From positions 90,733 through 154,732 of the forward strand of contig JAURQH010000102.1 of NCBI GenBank assembly GCA_030836185.1: a stretch of DNA of 64,000 nucleotides, in the 5' to 3' direction. Of the stretch, positions 17,814-28,230 are shown piece by piece. The position numbers were made by a program, and so were the translations under genes. A model generated the notes under the pieces. It worked only from the letters and a program-made list of their open reading frames with translations. It was not told where the DNA came from and ran no database searches. The DNA is from Planctomycetota bacterium. Its GTDB lineage: Bacteria; Planctomycetota; Planctomycetia; Planctomycetales; Planctomycetaceae. The stretch's first letter is position 1. Every line of letters starts with the position of its first letter.

Positions 17814-18013
17814 GGTGATTCCTGTTCAAATCGTGCGCGATGCAAAGGCCGATTCACAGGATATCATGCTGTTGGTCGATCCGACAGGAAGGAGTTTGGG
17901 GCCAGATGATTTTCGGTGAATGGCCATTCGTTGACGGTCGGAATCCGCAGACATACACTGAGGAGAGAAAAGAACATTCAGAGAGTTTCTCCGATGGAGA
18001 TGGTTTTTCAATT

Positions 18014-18232
18014 ATGAATTTAGCTTCTCAGATCGAAATTCAGGTAAACGGCGAAGAGCGGCAATGTCCCGCTTCGTCGACAATCGCCGATTTGTTAAGT
18101 TCGTTGGAAATGAAGCCAAAATTTGTGGCTGTTGAACAAAACGAGCAACTGGTCCCACGGGCGAAACACGCCGAGAGCCCACTGAACGCTGGTGACCGGA
18201 TTGAAATTGTGACCCTTGTAGGAGGGGGTTGA
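18014..18232 (+). CDS. thiS: Sulfur carrier protein ThiS
   Basis: 72-residue ubiquitin-fold protein ending in the required Gly-Gly (VTLVGGG). After adenylation and thiocarboxylation at the C-terminal Gly it supplies sulfur for the thiazole ring of thiamine. The start at MNLASQIEIQVNG is chosen because the fold begins there; the longer open frame from 17840 has no family match. Three nt before thiG, its enzyme partner. No TPP riboswitch was recognised upstream. Confidence 0.9.
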   Translation: MNLASQIEIQVNGEERQCPASSTIADLLSSLEMKPKFVAVEQNEQLVPRAKHAESPLNAGDRIEIVTLVGGG

Positions 18233-18235
18233 ACT

Positions 18236-19072
18236 ATGACGACTGTAATTGCCGCCGATCAACCACTGAAACTGGGGACACACGAATTCCCGTCTCGACT
18301 GATTGTGGGAACGGGAAAATATTCGACTTACGAGTTGATGAAAGACTGCCTGACAGTGAGTGGGGCAGATGTGATTACTGTGGCCGTTCGTCGAGAGCGG
18401 CTGATTGATTCAGATGGTCGAAACATTCTCGACTTCATCGATCTCTCTCGATACACGATATTACCAAATACTGCAGGGTGTTTTTCGGCAGAGGATGCAG
18501 TGCGAGTTGCTCGACTCGGACGCGAGATCCTGGAGGGATTGGAAAATCCTGGAGCAGACTGGGTGAAGTTGGAGGTTCTGGGTGACACGAAAACATTATT
18601 GCCCGATCCGGTAGCAACGCTGGAAGCCACCGAACAATTGGTCAAAGAGGGTTTTCAAGTCCTGTGTTACTCGACCGATGATCCCATCACGGCCAAGCGT
18701 CTCAAAGAGGCAGGCGCGACATCCGTCATGCCTGCGGGAAGTCCGATTGGAAGTGGACAAGGGATTTTGAATCCCAATAACATCCGCATCTGCCTGGAGT
18801 ACCTGAAAGAAAACGATCCAGAGTATCCCGTGATTGTAGACGCGGGTGTGGGGACGGCCTCCGATGTTTCGATTGCCATGGAACTCGGATGTGATGGCGT
18901 ATTACTCAATACGGGAATTGCCGGTGCCCAAGACCCACTTCGCATGGCCGAGGCGATGAAATTGGCAACGAGATCAGGTCGTCTGGCTTATCAAGCGGGA
19001 CGGATTCCCAAGAAATTGTATGCGACAGCTTCGAGTCCTGAATCAGGAACAATCAGTCAGCAACCTGAATAG
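18236..19072 (+). CDS. thiG: Thiazole synthase ThiG
   Basis: 278 residues, TIM barrel; condenses DXP, ThiS thiocarboxylate and dehydroglycine or an equivalent to the thiazole phosphate. The Schiff-base Lys is K111 in [10 protein letters not shown]. Phosphate-binding loops [10 protein letters not shown] and LLNTGIAGA, and the [11 protein letters not shown] loop, are present. Directly behind thiS. Convergent with glnN, whose terminator separates the two. Confidence 0.95.
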   Translation: MTTVIAADQPLKLGTHEFPSRLIVGTGKYSTYELMKDCLTVSGADVITVAVRRERLIDSDGRNILDFIDLSRYTILPNTAGCFSAEDAVRVARLGREILEGLENPGADWVKLEVLGDTKTLLPDPVATLEATEQLVKEGFQVLCYSTDDPITAKRLKEAGATSVMPAGSPIGSGQGILNPNNIRICLEYLKENDPEYPVIVDAGVGTASDVSIAMELGCDGVLLNTGIAGAQDPLRMAEAMKLATRSGRLAYQAGRIPKKLYATASSPESGTISQQPE

Positions 19073-19089
19073 CTTTTAGGCCGACCATG

Positions 19090-19130
19090 AAAAAAAACGT
19101 CTGCCCAGGAATGAATTCCCGTGACAGACG
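19090..19130 (-). terminator. Rho-independent terminator of glnN
   Basis: CGTCTG (19098-19103) and CAGACG (19125-19130) form the base of a hairpin with further internal pairing; on the minus strand it is followed by eight T. It is 29 nt beyond the glnN stop. Confidence 0.8.
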
Positions 19131-19158
19131 CATGTTGAAACCTGACTGGTGTTATCAA

Positions 19159-21411
19159 TTATTTGATAAACAACATTTCTTGATAGGTCGGGAGTGGCCA
19201 CATATCGTCGGCCACAATTCCTTCCAATTGATCAACGGCTTCTCGGACAGCCAGCATCGCAGGAAGAATGACATCACACTGATGACGGGCTTCTGCTTCA
19301 GGGCATTCCGCATTCTCGTCTGCCATGGCATGTTCGAGAGTTCCAATGCTGTCTTGCAACTCTTTGACAAGTGCTGTCACAGCATCCAGTGTGTCGGTAT
19401 CGAATTCGATGCCAACCTGCTTGAGGTTCGTGCAGGTTGTTGCCAACTCATTCTGATATCGAACTGCGGCTGGGAAGATCATGATTTTGGCAATTTTGAC
19501 GGCCAAATTGGCTTCTACGTCTACAGTCAGGTTGTACTGTTCGAGATAGGTTTCCAGTCGCGAGTGTAATTCAACCTTGGAAAGAACGCCGTATTTTTCA
19601 AAGAGTTCTTCGACTTTTACTGCTTTCAAAGATGGTAACGCGTCTGCTGTTGTTTTGAGGTTCAACAACCCCCTTTTCTCAGCTTCAGCATGCCATTCCT
19701 CGGAATAGCCATCACCATTGAAGATGATCGAAGAACATTCTTCCAGAATTTCTGAAATCAGAGTCTGAATGGCTCCGTTGAGTTTTGAAGAATCACCCGC
19801 AGTGAGCTCTTCGAGTTTCGTGGCACAGAAATCGACGGACTCGGCAATGATCGTGTTCATGGCGACCAAGGGGCCAGCAATCGACTGATTAGATCCCACA
19901 GCTCGGAATTCGAATCGGTTTCCTGTAAACGCGAAAGGACTTGTTCGGTTTCGGTCCCCGGCATCTTTTGGGAACGGAGGAAGCACATCCACACCGACGG
20001 TCAGAGTTCCTGAATTCAGTGACTCTTTGGCGCCACCTCCTTTAATCTGCTCGAAAATGTCGGTCAATTGATCGCCGAGGAAAATCGAGATAATCGCAGG
20101 AGGAGCTTCATTGGCCCCCAGACGATGATCGTTCCCCGCACTTGCGACAACTGCTCGCAATAATCCCTGATGGTGATGAACCGCGCGAATGATGGCGGCA
20201 CAGAATACCAGAAACTGAGCGTTCTCGTGAGGAGTGTCGCCGGGATCAAGCATGTTGCCTTGAGAGCTGCTGCCGAGTGACCAGTTCACATGTTTTCCTG
20301 AGCCATTCACTCCGGCAAAAGGTTTTTCGTGCATCAGGCACGACATACCGTATTTCTCGGCAACCTTTTTGAGTGTCTGCATCATTTGTTGTTGGTGATC
20401 GGCGGCAACATTTGCTGACTCGAACATCGGAGCAATTTCAAATTGTCCCGGAGCGACTTCGTTGTGACGAGTTTTAACTGGGATACCCAGTTTGAACAGT
20501 TCCCGTTCGGCTTCGTGCATGAAGGCCAAAACTCGTTCGGGGATGGCTCCGAAGTAATGGTCGTCGAATTCTTGGCCCTTGGGAGGTTTGCAGCCAAACA
20601 ATGTTCGCCCTGCGTTCAATAAATCGGGACGAGCATAATAGAAGTGTCGGTCGATCAGAAAGTATTCTTGTTCGGGACCAGCAGTAGAACTCACAAACGC
20701 ACCGTCGGAGTGTCCGAAGAGTTTCAAGACTCTTTGGGCTTGAGTGTTCAGAGCCTGCATTGATCGCAACACAGGAGTCTTTTTGTCCAAAGCCTCACCC
20801 GTCCACGATACAAACGCTGTCGGAATACAGAGCGTTGTTCCATTTGGATTTTCAAGGATATAAGCGGGGCTGGTTACGTCCCAGATCGTATATCCGCGAG
20901 CTTGAGAGGTGACGCGAATACCACCGGTTGGGAAACTGGAACCATCCGGCTCACCCTGAATGAGTTGCTTACCACTGAACTCGGACAGTGTCGAGCCATC
21001 AGACGTTGGTGAAAGAAAACTGTCGTGCTTCTCTGCTGTGCTACCTGTGAGTGGATAGAAAATGTGAGCGTAGTGAGTGGCTCCCTTTTCCATGGCCCAG
21101 TCTTTCATGGCCATGGCGACAACATCGGCTAATGCCGGGTCCAGTTTCTCACCCGCGTCGATTGTCTTCAGTATTGTTTTGTATGTTTCTTTGGGGAGGC
21201 GATCTTTCATCACCGATTTGGTGAAGACATTCGTGGAGTAATAATCCTGTGCGGGGGTATCCACAAATTCGATTGATTGTGGACGCGATGCATAACTCGT
21301 GACCGCAGAGATCGCAGATTGCCGGGTCGACTGAGAGGAACCTGAACTTCCGGTTGCTCGTGGAGATCCTGATGCGGAACTGGATTGGGGGGGTAATGAT
21401 GCAGTACTCAT
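19159..21411 (-). CDS. glnN: Glutamine synthetase type III
   Basis: 750 residues, the length of the GSIII (GlnN) class rather than the ~450-residue GSI. ATP-dependent amidation of glutamate with ammonia. Typical GSIII segments are [11 protein letters not shown], the [12 protein letters not shown] active-site Glu block, [23 protein letters not shown] and [20 protein letters not shown]. The Ser/Ala-rich first 30 residues are probably disordered. The start at 21411 (MSTASLP) is chosen; the frame is open to 21528 without family sequence. No nitrogen-control promoter was recognised upstream. Confidence 0.95.
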   Translation of the reverse strand: MSTASLPPQSSSASGSPRATGSSGSSQSTRQSAISAVTSYASRPQSIEFVDTPAQDYYSTNVFTKSVMKDRLPKETYKTILKTIDAGEKLDPALADVVAMAMKDWAMEKGATHYAHIFYPLTGSTAEKHDSFLSPTSDGSTLSEFSGKQLIQGEPDGSSFPTGGIRVTSQARGYTIWDVTSPAYILENPNGTTLCIPTAFVSWTGEALDKKTPVLRSMQALNTQAQRVLKLFGHSDGAFVSSTAGPEQEYFLIDRHFYYARPDLLNAGRTLFGCKPPKGQEFDDHYFGAIPERVLAFMHEAERELFKLGIPVKTRHNEVAPGQFEIAPMFESANVAADHQQQMMQTLKKVAEKYGMSCLMHEKPFAGVNGSGKHVNWSLGSSSQGNMLDPGDTPHENAQFLVFCAAIIRAVHHHQGLLRAVVASAGNDHRLGANEAPPAIISIFLGDQLTDIFEQIKGGGAKESLNSGTLTVGVDVLPPFPKDAGDRNRTSPFAFTGNRFEFRAVGSNQSIAGPLVAMNTIIAESVDFCATKLEELTAGDSSKLNGAIQTLISEILEECSSIIFNGDGYSEEWHAEAEKRGLLNLKTTADALPSLKAVKVEELFEKYGVLSKVELHSRLETYLEQYNLTVDVEANLAVKIAKIMIFPAAVRYQNELATTCTNLKQVGIEFDTDTLDAVTALVKELQDSIGTLEHAMADENAECPEAEARHQCDVILPAMLAVREAVDQLEGIVADDMWPLPTYQEMLFIK

Positions 21412-21866
21412 AGCGGCTCCCCAGAAATAGACTCTGTTGTGAATTAGGTAGGGAGACCGGCAAGAGGCTAAGTGCAAAAATGGCATCTGCGTCGTCCGAT
21501 GTCCACAATCAATTACCGTCCTTGGCAAGTTCTACGTGATGAGGCAATCCAGCCAGACGCCTGCTATAAAAGCAAGTTTCGTACCTAATGGGCATTTCTC
21601 GGAAATTCGAAGAGAACTGGATGAAAACAGAATTGCTTCCTCACCGGTAGAACAGAGTCACGGAAGAGGAATTCGCGGTATTGCCTCTATTTTTAGCAAC
21701 TAATCAGCCTATCTGTGTGTCTGTCACTCAGTCTGTATATCTCGCAAGATACGAGCGACAAGTGTGCTGGTCAGGCTGTGAGTTTGATCGGGAAATGCCC
21801 AGAATTGTGCAAAGTGTCTATAGAACAGGCAGTAGTGGCCGAAAACTAAGGAATTTCCCATAAGTC
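21412..21866 (-). other. Intergenic region upstream of glnN
   Basis: 455 nt between the glnN start and the end of the HlyD-family gene. Only short open frames, no tRNA, no clear hairpin. It should hold the glnN promoter on the minus strand, but I could not assign -35/-10 or sigma-54 elements with confidence. Confidence 0.5.
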
Positions 21867-23123
21867 TCACTGTCGCTCTTGGACCAAGACACCGGCCTCA
21901 ACTTGATCTCCAGGATGGACAATCACTCTTTCACCTTCCACAAGTCCTTCCAGAACCTCAGCTTGCAACCCATTACGCTGACCAATGGTGACAGGTTGCA
22001 AGACGGCACCTCCATCAACAACTTTGAAGACGGACCACTCTTCCCGATCACGAAAAAGAGCGCTGGTGGGCACGATCAAAACGTCACTTTCTTCCCAAAC
22101 AATGATTTGAGCTTCCACGCGAAAGCCGTCTCCCAGTGTCTTTTTCAGTTCGATTGATTCATTGAAATCGATCACAACATTGACACGTTGTTCCTCGACT
22201 CCCAATGCGGAAACTTTGGTGAATCCTGACGGTTCAACAAGCCGTACGATTCCATGTAAAGGCTGGTCGCCTCCCCAGTGTTCCAGTGTCACATGCGGAG
22301 GAGGAGTTCCCTCTTCCTGAAGGCGAGCGTTAATACGAACGGCATCCGAGGAGAGTACATCGACCACGACTTCCAAATCAGTGGGGTCTCCCAACTCGAT
22401 CAAGTTTTCTCCTGGAGTCACGACCTTCGAGCTTTCCTGAAACACTCGTAGCACTCGACCTGTGATGGGAGAGATAATGGAAAACTGTGTGTTCTCAGGA
22501 GATTCTGGGTCACCACCTTGAGTGCGTGTTGATGCGGCACTTGCCAACTCCAGTTCGAATTCTGCAACTTTTTCGGCGAAGTTAGATGACTTTTCGTTCT
22601 GTTCGGCTTGTTGGACGGCCAGTTTCGCTTCATCCAATTCTTGACCTGTGACGGCATTTCGTTGATGTAGTTTCGCAATTCTCTCCAATGTTTTTTGGGC
22701 TTGAATCAATTCTGCGTCCGCTTTGACGGCTTCTTCTGTGACCTGGCGCCAGCGAGCATCGGCGGCTTTCACGCGGGCTTCCGCTTCGGCTGAGGCGCGA
22801 GCATCCAGAAGTGTCGGGTCGAGAGGTTCGATGGCCGCAAGTAATGTTTCTCCCGCTGTGAGTGAGTCACCGGGATCGAGTTGTATTCGTTGCAGTCTTC
22901 CCGACAAGGGGGCGGCAACGACAAAACGTTCCTGAATCCGAGTCATCCCGTCTTCCTGAACGCTGACCGCCATCGGCCCCCGCTCTATGACACTCATATC
23001 AACCTTGATCGGTTGGGGCAGGAAAGCTTTAACGAGACCGGCGATCACCAAGCTGGCAACTGCGATGATTGCGAATCGCGATAACCAGCGTTGAAGTGTT
23101 TTTTTGGAACGAGGTGCATTCAT
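21867..23123 (-). CDS. HlyD-family periplasmic adaptor of an efflux system
   Basis: 418 residues: one N-terminal membrane anchor (about 15-34), a biotinyl-lipoyl-like half (VVAAPLSGRLQRIQLDPGDSL), a long Ala/Glu/Lys helical hairpin (about 105-190), the second lipoyl half (ISPITGRVLRVFQES) and a beta-barrel domain. It links an inner-membrane ABC pump to the cell exterior. Last gene of an operon with the permease and ATPase upstream. Confidence 0.9.
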   Translation of the reverse strand: MNAPRSKKTLQRWLSRFAIIAVASLVIAGLVKAFLPQPIKVDMSVIERGPMAVSVQEDGMTRIQERFVVAAPLSGRLQRIQLDPGDSLTAGETLLAAIEPLDPTLLDARASAEAEARVKAADARWRQVTEEAVKADAELIQAQKTLERIAKLHQRNAVTGQELDEAKLAVQQAEQNEKSSNFAEKVAEFELELASAASTRTQGGDPESPENTQFSIISPITGRVLRVFQESSKVVTPGENLIELGDPTDLEVVVDVLSSDAVRINARLQEEGTPPPHVTLEHWGGDQPLHGIVRLVEPSGFTKVSALGVEEQRVNVVIDFNESIELKKTLGDGFRVEAQIIVWEESDVLIVPTSALFRDREEWSVFKVVDGGAVLQPVTIGQRNGLQAEVLEGLVEGERVIVHPGDQVEAGVLVQERQ

Positions 23124-23136
23124 GATGTATTGAGTT

Positions 23137-25503
23137 CTAGTCTCGCGATTTCAAGACAGAAATTAAATCGAAATGATCCACTTTTCGACGCACGATCAAT
23201 CCAGAAACTAAGGCAGCCACCATAACGACAACGGCTGAAAATCCAAAAGAATAAGGCTTAAATGCCAAGGGAATGCGGTACATGTCGGTCTCTAAAGCAG
23301 ACGAGAGAATTGCCGAAAAGCCATATCCAATGATGAGCCCTAGAGGGATGGCCACCAGTGTGACGATTGCCAATTCCCCCAGCAAAATCGTGGAGACCTC
23401 GGCTCGGGTGAACCCAATCACTCGCAGCGTGGCGAGTTCACGAGCTCGTTCGGACAGGGAAATACGAGCTGTGTTGTAGACGACACCGACCGCGATGATG
23501 CAGCCGAACATGATATTGAAGACGTTCATCTTCAGCATGTTTTCTCCGACAGTTTTCTGAAAGCTCTCGCGAGCCGCTTTCAAAATCGTGACTCCGGCGA
23601 CTCGGGGAGTTTCTTTCAGTTGTCGATACAAGTTGTCCATCTCGCGCTCATCGACTTGTAGATAAGCGCCCGAGATCGAAGGACCTTCCTGAAGAAAGCT
23701 TCGTGACGCGTCAATGGAGAGATAAGCGTTCGTACCACTGAAATCAGTGACTGTGCCCGTTACTCGTAGCTTCGTGGTTTGACGACGACCATCGAGGACT
23801 TCGACTCGAATTTCTTCTCCCGGCTTGATATGTAAAATTTCAGCAAGTTTTTCTGACAAAAGCACTCCTTCCGGTGGAAGTGGAACCCGTTTTTCGTCGG
23901 CATTCATAATCCGAAACAGTTCAGCATCTGGTTCGAGACCTGTTAGAGAGAGCTCTTTCTCGAGGGTCCGATAGCGGAGTCGGACGGGAAGTTGTCGAAA
24001 AGGCTCAGCGTGCATAACGCCTGGTAGGTTTCGAAGTGCATGGAACGCACTATAATCCGACTCCTCGACGAGATTAACTGTGATGTCCTGCCGTTGTGCG
24101 ATTGAAAATTGATGCTCCATGATGTAGTTGATGGCATCGATGCTAAATCGACCCAAGACCATTACGGCGACCGCCAAAGCAATTCCAAAAGCCGACAATG
24201 CCGTTTTGAAGGGCTTGCGTTCCAGTTGTCTCAAAATCATTCGGACGGATGCCGATAGGAACGCTGCCAGACCGAGTCGTTCCACGATGGTGGCGCGAAA
24301 TTGTGCCGGCGGCTCGGGACGCATCGCTTCTGCCGGAGGTAACCGGGCGGCAGAAAGGACCGTGCGAAAAGTTCCTCCCACCGCAAACAGAAGGGAAATA
24401 ACAACTCCAATCACGACCACTCTGAAATCGAGTTGAAAGAAGATGAGGGGGAATTTGTAGAATTCTCCATACATCTCGGTCACGCTGATTCCCAACGCTC
24501 CTCCCCATCCAATTCCAATCAGAATACCCAATCCGGCAATCGAGAGAATCAATTTCAGGTAATGACTGACAATGTGAAAGTTGCCATATCCAAACGCTTT
24601 CAGCATGGCGATTTGTTCGCGTTGGGTGCTAATAATTCGAGAGACAACAACATTTAACAGGAACGCCGAGACACCCAAGAAGATCGTAGGGGTGATCTTG
24701 CTCATGGCTTTGAGTTGCGACAGCTCATCACTCAAAAACGAATACGACAGTTGATCATCTCGTCCATAAGATTCAAAGCCACCGTAAGGTTCCAATAACA
24801 GATCAAGACGTTGCAATGTCTCCGGCAATGACGCCTCGCGACGCAGTGTCATACAAACATCATTGAACGCACCGTCCATATCGTAGACCGTCGAGAGAGA
24901 CTCGTCGTCCATCCAAAGGACTCCAAATCGTCTGTCATCGGGGATGATGGCTCCTCCTCCCAGAGAGATGATGTACTCGGGAGAGAGGACCGTTCCGACA
25001 ATTTTCAGTTCCTGTTTTTTGCCGTTAATGACGGCACCGATGAAGTCTCCCGGGTTCAGATTGTTGGCAACCATAAAGGCTTCACTCGCGAGGACTTCAT
25101 CTCTTCGGTACGGTTCTGGAAATCGACCGTCTCTTAAGAACAAGGCGTTTAATGTCGTTTCATTCGATTCGGGAAGCGAAATCAGTCTCCCGGTTGCCGG
25201 CTCTGGTAAGCCAGGCACATCCAGCGTGACTTCTTTGACGATCCGGGTTTGCACCTGAGAGACGCCGGGAATTTCGCGAATCCGGCTGACGAGTGAATCG
25301 GGCGCACGTTGAAGTTGAGCAAACACATCTCCGAAACGATAACGATCAAAATAAGTTTGACTGGTGAGATCGAGAGAGCTGTAAGTTGATAGCGACATGA
25401 CGAATATCGCCACTCCACTGGCAATCACCAAAACGATTGCGATTGCTTGGCCTCGAATGTGCCATAAGTCGCGTAATAATTTTCGGTTGATAGCTCGGAT
25501 CAC
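23137..25503 (-). CDS. ABC transporter permease, FtsX/MacB type, duplicated
   Basis: 788 residues. An N-terminal membrane helix (about 17-40), a periplasmic domain, three helices, then a second copy of the same arrangement ending in three helices and a short charged tail. FtsX-type phrases are RIISTQREQIAMLKAFGYG in the first half and LSERARELATLRVIGFTRAEV in the second. This double-FtsX layout is common in lipoprotein or peptide exporters. Six nt behind the ATPase gene and 13 nt before the adaptor gene; substrate unknown. Confidence 0.9.
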   Translation of the reverse strand: MIRAINRKLLRDLWHIRGQAIAIVLVIASGVAIFVMSLSTYSSLDLTSQTYFDRYRFGDVFAQLQRAPDSLVSRIREIPGVSQVQTRIVKEVTLDVPGLPEPATGRLISLPESNETTLNALFLRDGRFPEPYRRDEVLASEAFMVANNLNPGDFIGAVINGKKQELKIVGTVLSPEYIISLGGGAIIPDDRRFGVLWMDDESLSTVYDMDGAFNDVCMTLRREASLPETLQRLDLLLEPYGGFESYGRDDQLSYSFLSDELSQLKAMSKITPTIFLGVSAFLLNVVVSRIISTQREQIAMLKAFGYGNFHIVSHYLKLILSIAGLGILIGIGWGGALGISVTEMYGEFYKFPLIFFQLDFRVVVIGVVISLLFAVGGTFRTVLSAARLPPAEAMRPEPPAQFRATIVERLGLAAFLSASVRMILRQLERKPFKTALSAFGIALAVAVMVLGRFSIDAINYIMEHQFSIAQRQDITVNLVEESDYSAFHALRNLPGVMHAEPFRQLPVRLRYRTLEKELSLTGLEPDAELFRIMNADEKRVPLPPEGVLLSEKLAEILHIKPGEEIRVEVLDGRRQTTKLRVTGTVTDFSGTNAYLSIDASRSFLQEGPSISGAYLQVDEREMDNLYRQLKETPRVAGVTILKAARESFQKTVGENMLKMNVFNIMFGCIIAVGVVYNTARISLSERARELATLRVIGFTRAEVSTILLGELAIVTLVAIPLGLIIGYGFSAILSSALETDMYRIPLAFKPYSFGFSAVVVMVAALVSGLIVRRKVDHFDLISVLKSRD

Positions 25504-25509
25504 GGGAGG

Positions 25510-26250
25510 TTACCAATTGAGTTCCGCTGCGGACAGTTTGTGAGTGTTGTGTTCGATGTTGGAGATCTGCCCATCAGAGAGTGAGATCACACGGTCAGCC
25601 ATCTGGGAGATGACTTGATTGTGCGTAATGACGGCAGTGGTTGTTCCTAGATCGCGATTCACACGTGCAATGGCGTCTAACACGACCATACCTGTCTGAA
25701 CATCGAGAGCACCGGTTGGTTCGTCGCAGAGTAAGACCTCAGGGCGTTTCGCGATGGCACGAGCAATGGCGACGCGTTGTTGTTCTCCTCCCGAAAGTTG
25801 TGACGGGAAGTGGTCCATACGGTCTTTCAGGCCAACAATGTCGAGTGCTTCCTCAGGAGTGAGTGGATCGAGAGCGATTTCCGTGACAAGTGAGACATTC
25901 TCGCGCGCCGTCAACGAGGGAATCAGATTGTAAAACTGGAAAATAAAGCCCACATGTTCTCGCCGAAACCGAGTCAAGGCGGCATCGTTTCCTGCTGTGA
26001 GGTTCTGATCGAGATAATGGACGGTACCCGAGGTGGGGACATCGAGTCCCCCCAGGATATTGAGGAGTGTCGATTTGCCCGAGCCAGAAGGTCCGAGCAA
26101 CACGACAAATTCTTTCTCGAATAGTTCCAGATCAATTCCGCGCAACGCTTGGACCTGGACCTCACCCATGTCATAGGTTTTGGTGAGACCGCGAGCATGA
26201 AACACCGATTTTTGAGGGGTTGGTTTTTCAGGATGAGGCAACGGAGACAC
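25510..26250 (-). CDS. ABC transporter ATP-binding protein (MacB/LolD type)
   Basis: 246 residues. Walker A GPSGSGKS (53-60), FQFYNLIP Q-loop region (104-111), signature LSGGEQQR (152-159), Walker B LLCDEPTG (173-180) and ITHNQVI with the switch His. LolD/MacB-type ATPases pair with FtsX-like permeases, as here. First gene of the three-gene efflux operon; the promoter should lie in the region just above 26250. Confidence 0.92.
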   Translation of the reverse strand: MSPLPHPEKPTPQKSVFHARGLTKTYDMGEVQVQALRGIDLELFEKEFVVLLGPSGSGKSTLLNILGGLDVPTSGTVHYLDQNLTAGNDAALTRFRREHVGFIFQFYNLIPSLTARENVSLVTEIALDPLTPEEALDIVGLKDRMDHFPSQLSGGEQQRVAIARAIAKRPEVLLCDEPTGALDVQTGMVVLDAIARVNRDLGTTTAVITHNQVISQMADRVISLSDGQISNIEHNTHKLSAAELNW

Positions 26251-26354
26251 TTTCGAGTGCGTGGGCGTTTTTCATTTCGTCATTCAGTGTTCCATGATAC
26301 TGGATTCTTTTGTGGAAAACTTCTTCGGCTTATTCGAACAATGAACACCGTTTT

Positions 26355-26449
26355 CAAGATTTGAAGATTTGGAGATTCGGGGACACGCCTTGACCGAATC
26401 TTGACCAAATGTTGAATCAAATCTTCCCGAATCTTGATTCCGAATCTTG
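26355..26449. repeat. Irregular CGAATCTTG repeats with inverted copies
   Basis: CGAATCTTG occurs at 26395-26403, 26428-26436 and 26441-26449, and inverted CAAGATT/AAGATT elements lie at 26355-26370. The stretch GGGGACACGCC (26379-26389) separates the two orientations. Looks like a decayed palindromic repeat or the edge of a lost mobile element. Confidence 0.5.
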
Positions 26450-26823
26450 TGTACTCTTGAGCAAGTTGTTGACACCGTTCGGTTTGCGTTGTTCTTCACT
26501 TTATGAAGGCGAGTCGCTTTTTGTGGGTGCGCATTTTCCACGTCACGCGAGATTGCTCTCTTTCTCACGTTGCAGTGGTCGTCATTTTTGAACAATGAAT
26601 GACACTCGAACCTATCCAATGTGCCTGCGCACAATGGCTATGTGTAAGTCGAATTGCCAAAGATCGATTCGCCGTCTAGCGAACCACGAACGCTAACTCT
26701 GGTAGATCGTGTTTGGCAAGGTGAATTTTGAGAGGTCTATTTTTTGACGTACTGCCGCCAGTACACGAAGGGTGAGAGTGATTATAGCCGACGACGGAAG
26801 TCGGCAGGGGAAGACTATCAATC

Positions 26824-26847
26824 ACGCAGAGGCGCGGCGGCGCAGAG
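26824..26847. repeat. ACGCAGAGGCGC-type dispersed repeat motif
   Basis: Quasi-repetitive CGCAGAGGCGCGGCGGCGCA segment followed by an A-rich run. Similar GC-rich 'cgcagag' motifs recur in intergenic DNA of many environmental bacteria. Single occurrence in this window. Confidence 0.45.
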
Positions 26848-27137
26848 AAAAAAGAAGTCATCTTCGCTAATAAACTCTGATTCTGATCTGTGTAGATGAG
26901 CGATCATTTGTGTTCCAAATTGATGAATCAAAAAGCAGACAGGCATAGGCACACTAAAATCGAGTGGCACTGAAAGCTTGTCTTTGATTGAGGCTTATTG
27001 GAGCGTCTTTTTAAGCACACCCGTGATTTCAATGAGGCATAGCCCGATCTGCGCCAGCAGTCGGGATGGGGGCAAGTGTCATTCGATGTGCGATGGAACT
27101 CTCGAATCAGACGAATAAAATTAAAACGGAGTAGCGG

Positions 27138-27164
27138 CGGGCGCTCCGTGAAACGGAAGCCCCC
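27138..27164. other. Strong GC-rich hairpin
   Basis: CGGGCGCTCCGT (27138-27149), loop GAA, then ACGGAAGCCCCG (27153-27164) pair over 11 base pairs with one bulged base on each side. No T-run follows on either strand, so it is not a standard terminator. Confidence 0.5.
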
Positions 27165-27320
27165 GGATATTGTCTAAAAGAATTTCAAGGCGGAGCACGA
27201 AGAGATCACGGATGAAACTCACATGCTCACGCTGGCGAGAGCATGGTAGTTAGTTTGGCGCACGCCGAGTACTTGATAGGGCTCAGAAACGATGCTTGGG
27301 AATTGATGAGGGCGAACCGA

Positions 27321-27368
27321 GGGGTGTTTCTCGTGTCGGATCTTCGATTCAATTCGAGAGAAACGCCC
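27321..27368. other. Long imperfect hairpin
   Basis: Left arm 27321-27333 (GGGGTGTTTCTCG) pairs with right arm 27355-27368 (CGAGAGAAACGCCC), leaving a 21-nt loop and small bulges. No T-run. Could be part of a structured RNA upstream of the tRNA operon. Confidence 0.4.
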
Positions 27369-27494
27369 GTTACGCTTGCCGAAAAGCCTTATAAACGATA
27401 AGTTTCAGGTTCCGTAATTACGAAAATTGATCATGCGTCCCTTTATTTGGGTTCGCTGTACGTCGTTTTTCTTAACTTGCGGTATCGGTTTGCC

Positions 27495-27522
27495 TTGCAG
27501 GAGGCAGGGTGGTTGATATAGT
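27495..27522 (+). promoter_or_regulatory. Probable sigma-70 promoter of the tRNA-tuf operon
   Basis: TTGCAG (27495-27500), 16 nt, TATAGT (27517-27522); 28 nt upstream of the first tRNA. Confidence 0.5.
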
Positions 27523-27550
27523 AAGCCACTTCGCGCCTCATTGTCCGGCT

Positions 27551-27623
27551 GCTAGTGTAGCTCAATTGGCAGAGCACCGGTTTTGTAAACCGGCGGTTGT
27601 GGGTTCAAGTCCCTCCACTAGCT
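27551..27623 (+). tRNA. tRNA-Thr (anticodon UGU)
   Basis: Acceptor GCTAGTG/CACTAGC, D-arm TAGCTCAATTGGCAGAGC, anticodon stem CCGGT/ACCGG around TTTGTAA, T-arm GTGGGTTCAAGTCCC. CCA is not encoded. First of four tRNAs in the E. coli thrU-tyrU-glyT-thrT order. Confidence 0.95.
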
Positions 27624-27734
27624 TCCATGGTTTCGGAGTCATCTGAAGCTGATTAAGACTCTTAGGTAGCAACGAGTTAGGTTAATATTTGCATTCAGTG
27701 AAAGCTGGTTGCAGACGGGTTTCCCGGGAAACTG

Positions 27735-27817
27735 GGGAGGGTTCCAGAGCGGCCAAATGGGCCAGACTGTAAATCTGGTGGCTTACGCCTTCGCAGGTTC
27801 GAATCCTGCTCCTCCCA
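27735..27817 (+). tRNA. tRNA-Tyr (anticodon GUA)
   Basis: Type II tRNA with a long variable arm. Acceptor GGGAGGG/TCCTCCC, anticodon loop ACTGTAAAT, T-arm GCAGGTTCGAATCCTGC, discriminator A. CCA is not encoded. Confidence 0.95.
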
Positions 27818-27921
27818 CTTAAATTAAGAGAGGTGTGGTTTGTTTTTAAGCGGTAGAGTCTCGGTCAGTGGAAATTGATCGGTATTTTAGTGACAATTTG
27901 GAACATCGTTCCAGCGAAATT

Positions 27922-27992
<71 letters not shown>

Positions 27993-28093
27993 TTTCAGTC
28001 TGATAAACATGGATTTCGGCTCAGTCAATGACTTGTTGGCGGAGGTGAGATTTTGGAGAGATGGCTGAATCGCGGGGGACGACCCAGTGGTTG

Positions 28094-28165
<72 letters not shown>

Positions 28166-28230
28166 CTGTCCTTGAAAAAGGATTGAGTTTGTTCGTGTCC
28201 GTTAGGCGTTTATCTCTCCTGATTGACTAC

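Larger units (their letters stand above)
26251..27550. other. 1.3-kb gene-free region with short repeats and hairpins
   Basis: Lies between the divergent ABC operon and the tRNA cluster. Open frames here are short and without recognisable protein sequence. It contains an irregular array of GAATCTTG-type repeats (26355-26449), a dispersed-repeat motif (26824-26847), two hairpins (27138-27164 and 27321-27368) and the likely tRNA promoter (27495-27522). Part may be transcribed as leader or small RNA. Confidence 0.6.

Noticed and set aside
17812..17919. 35-codon plus-strand frame starting at the DJ-1 start codon region
   Set aside because: Short, overlaps the divergent gene start and has no recognisable family or clear ribosome site.
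17814..18013. TPP riboswitch upstream of thiS
   Set aside because: The conserved CTGAGA and ACCTGATCTGG-like elements are not found.
26355..26449. CRISPR array
   Set aside because: Repeats are 9 nt, irregularly spaced and partly inverted, and there are no cas genes in the window.
26284..26861. Minus-strand open frames of 116 and 61 codons in the repeat region
   Set aside because: Composition is low quality (Cys, His, Ser), they run across the repeats and hairpins, and no homology is apparent.
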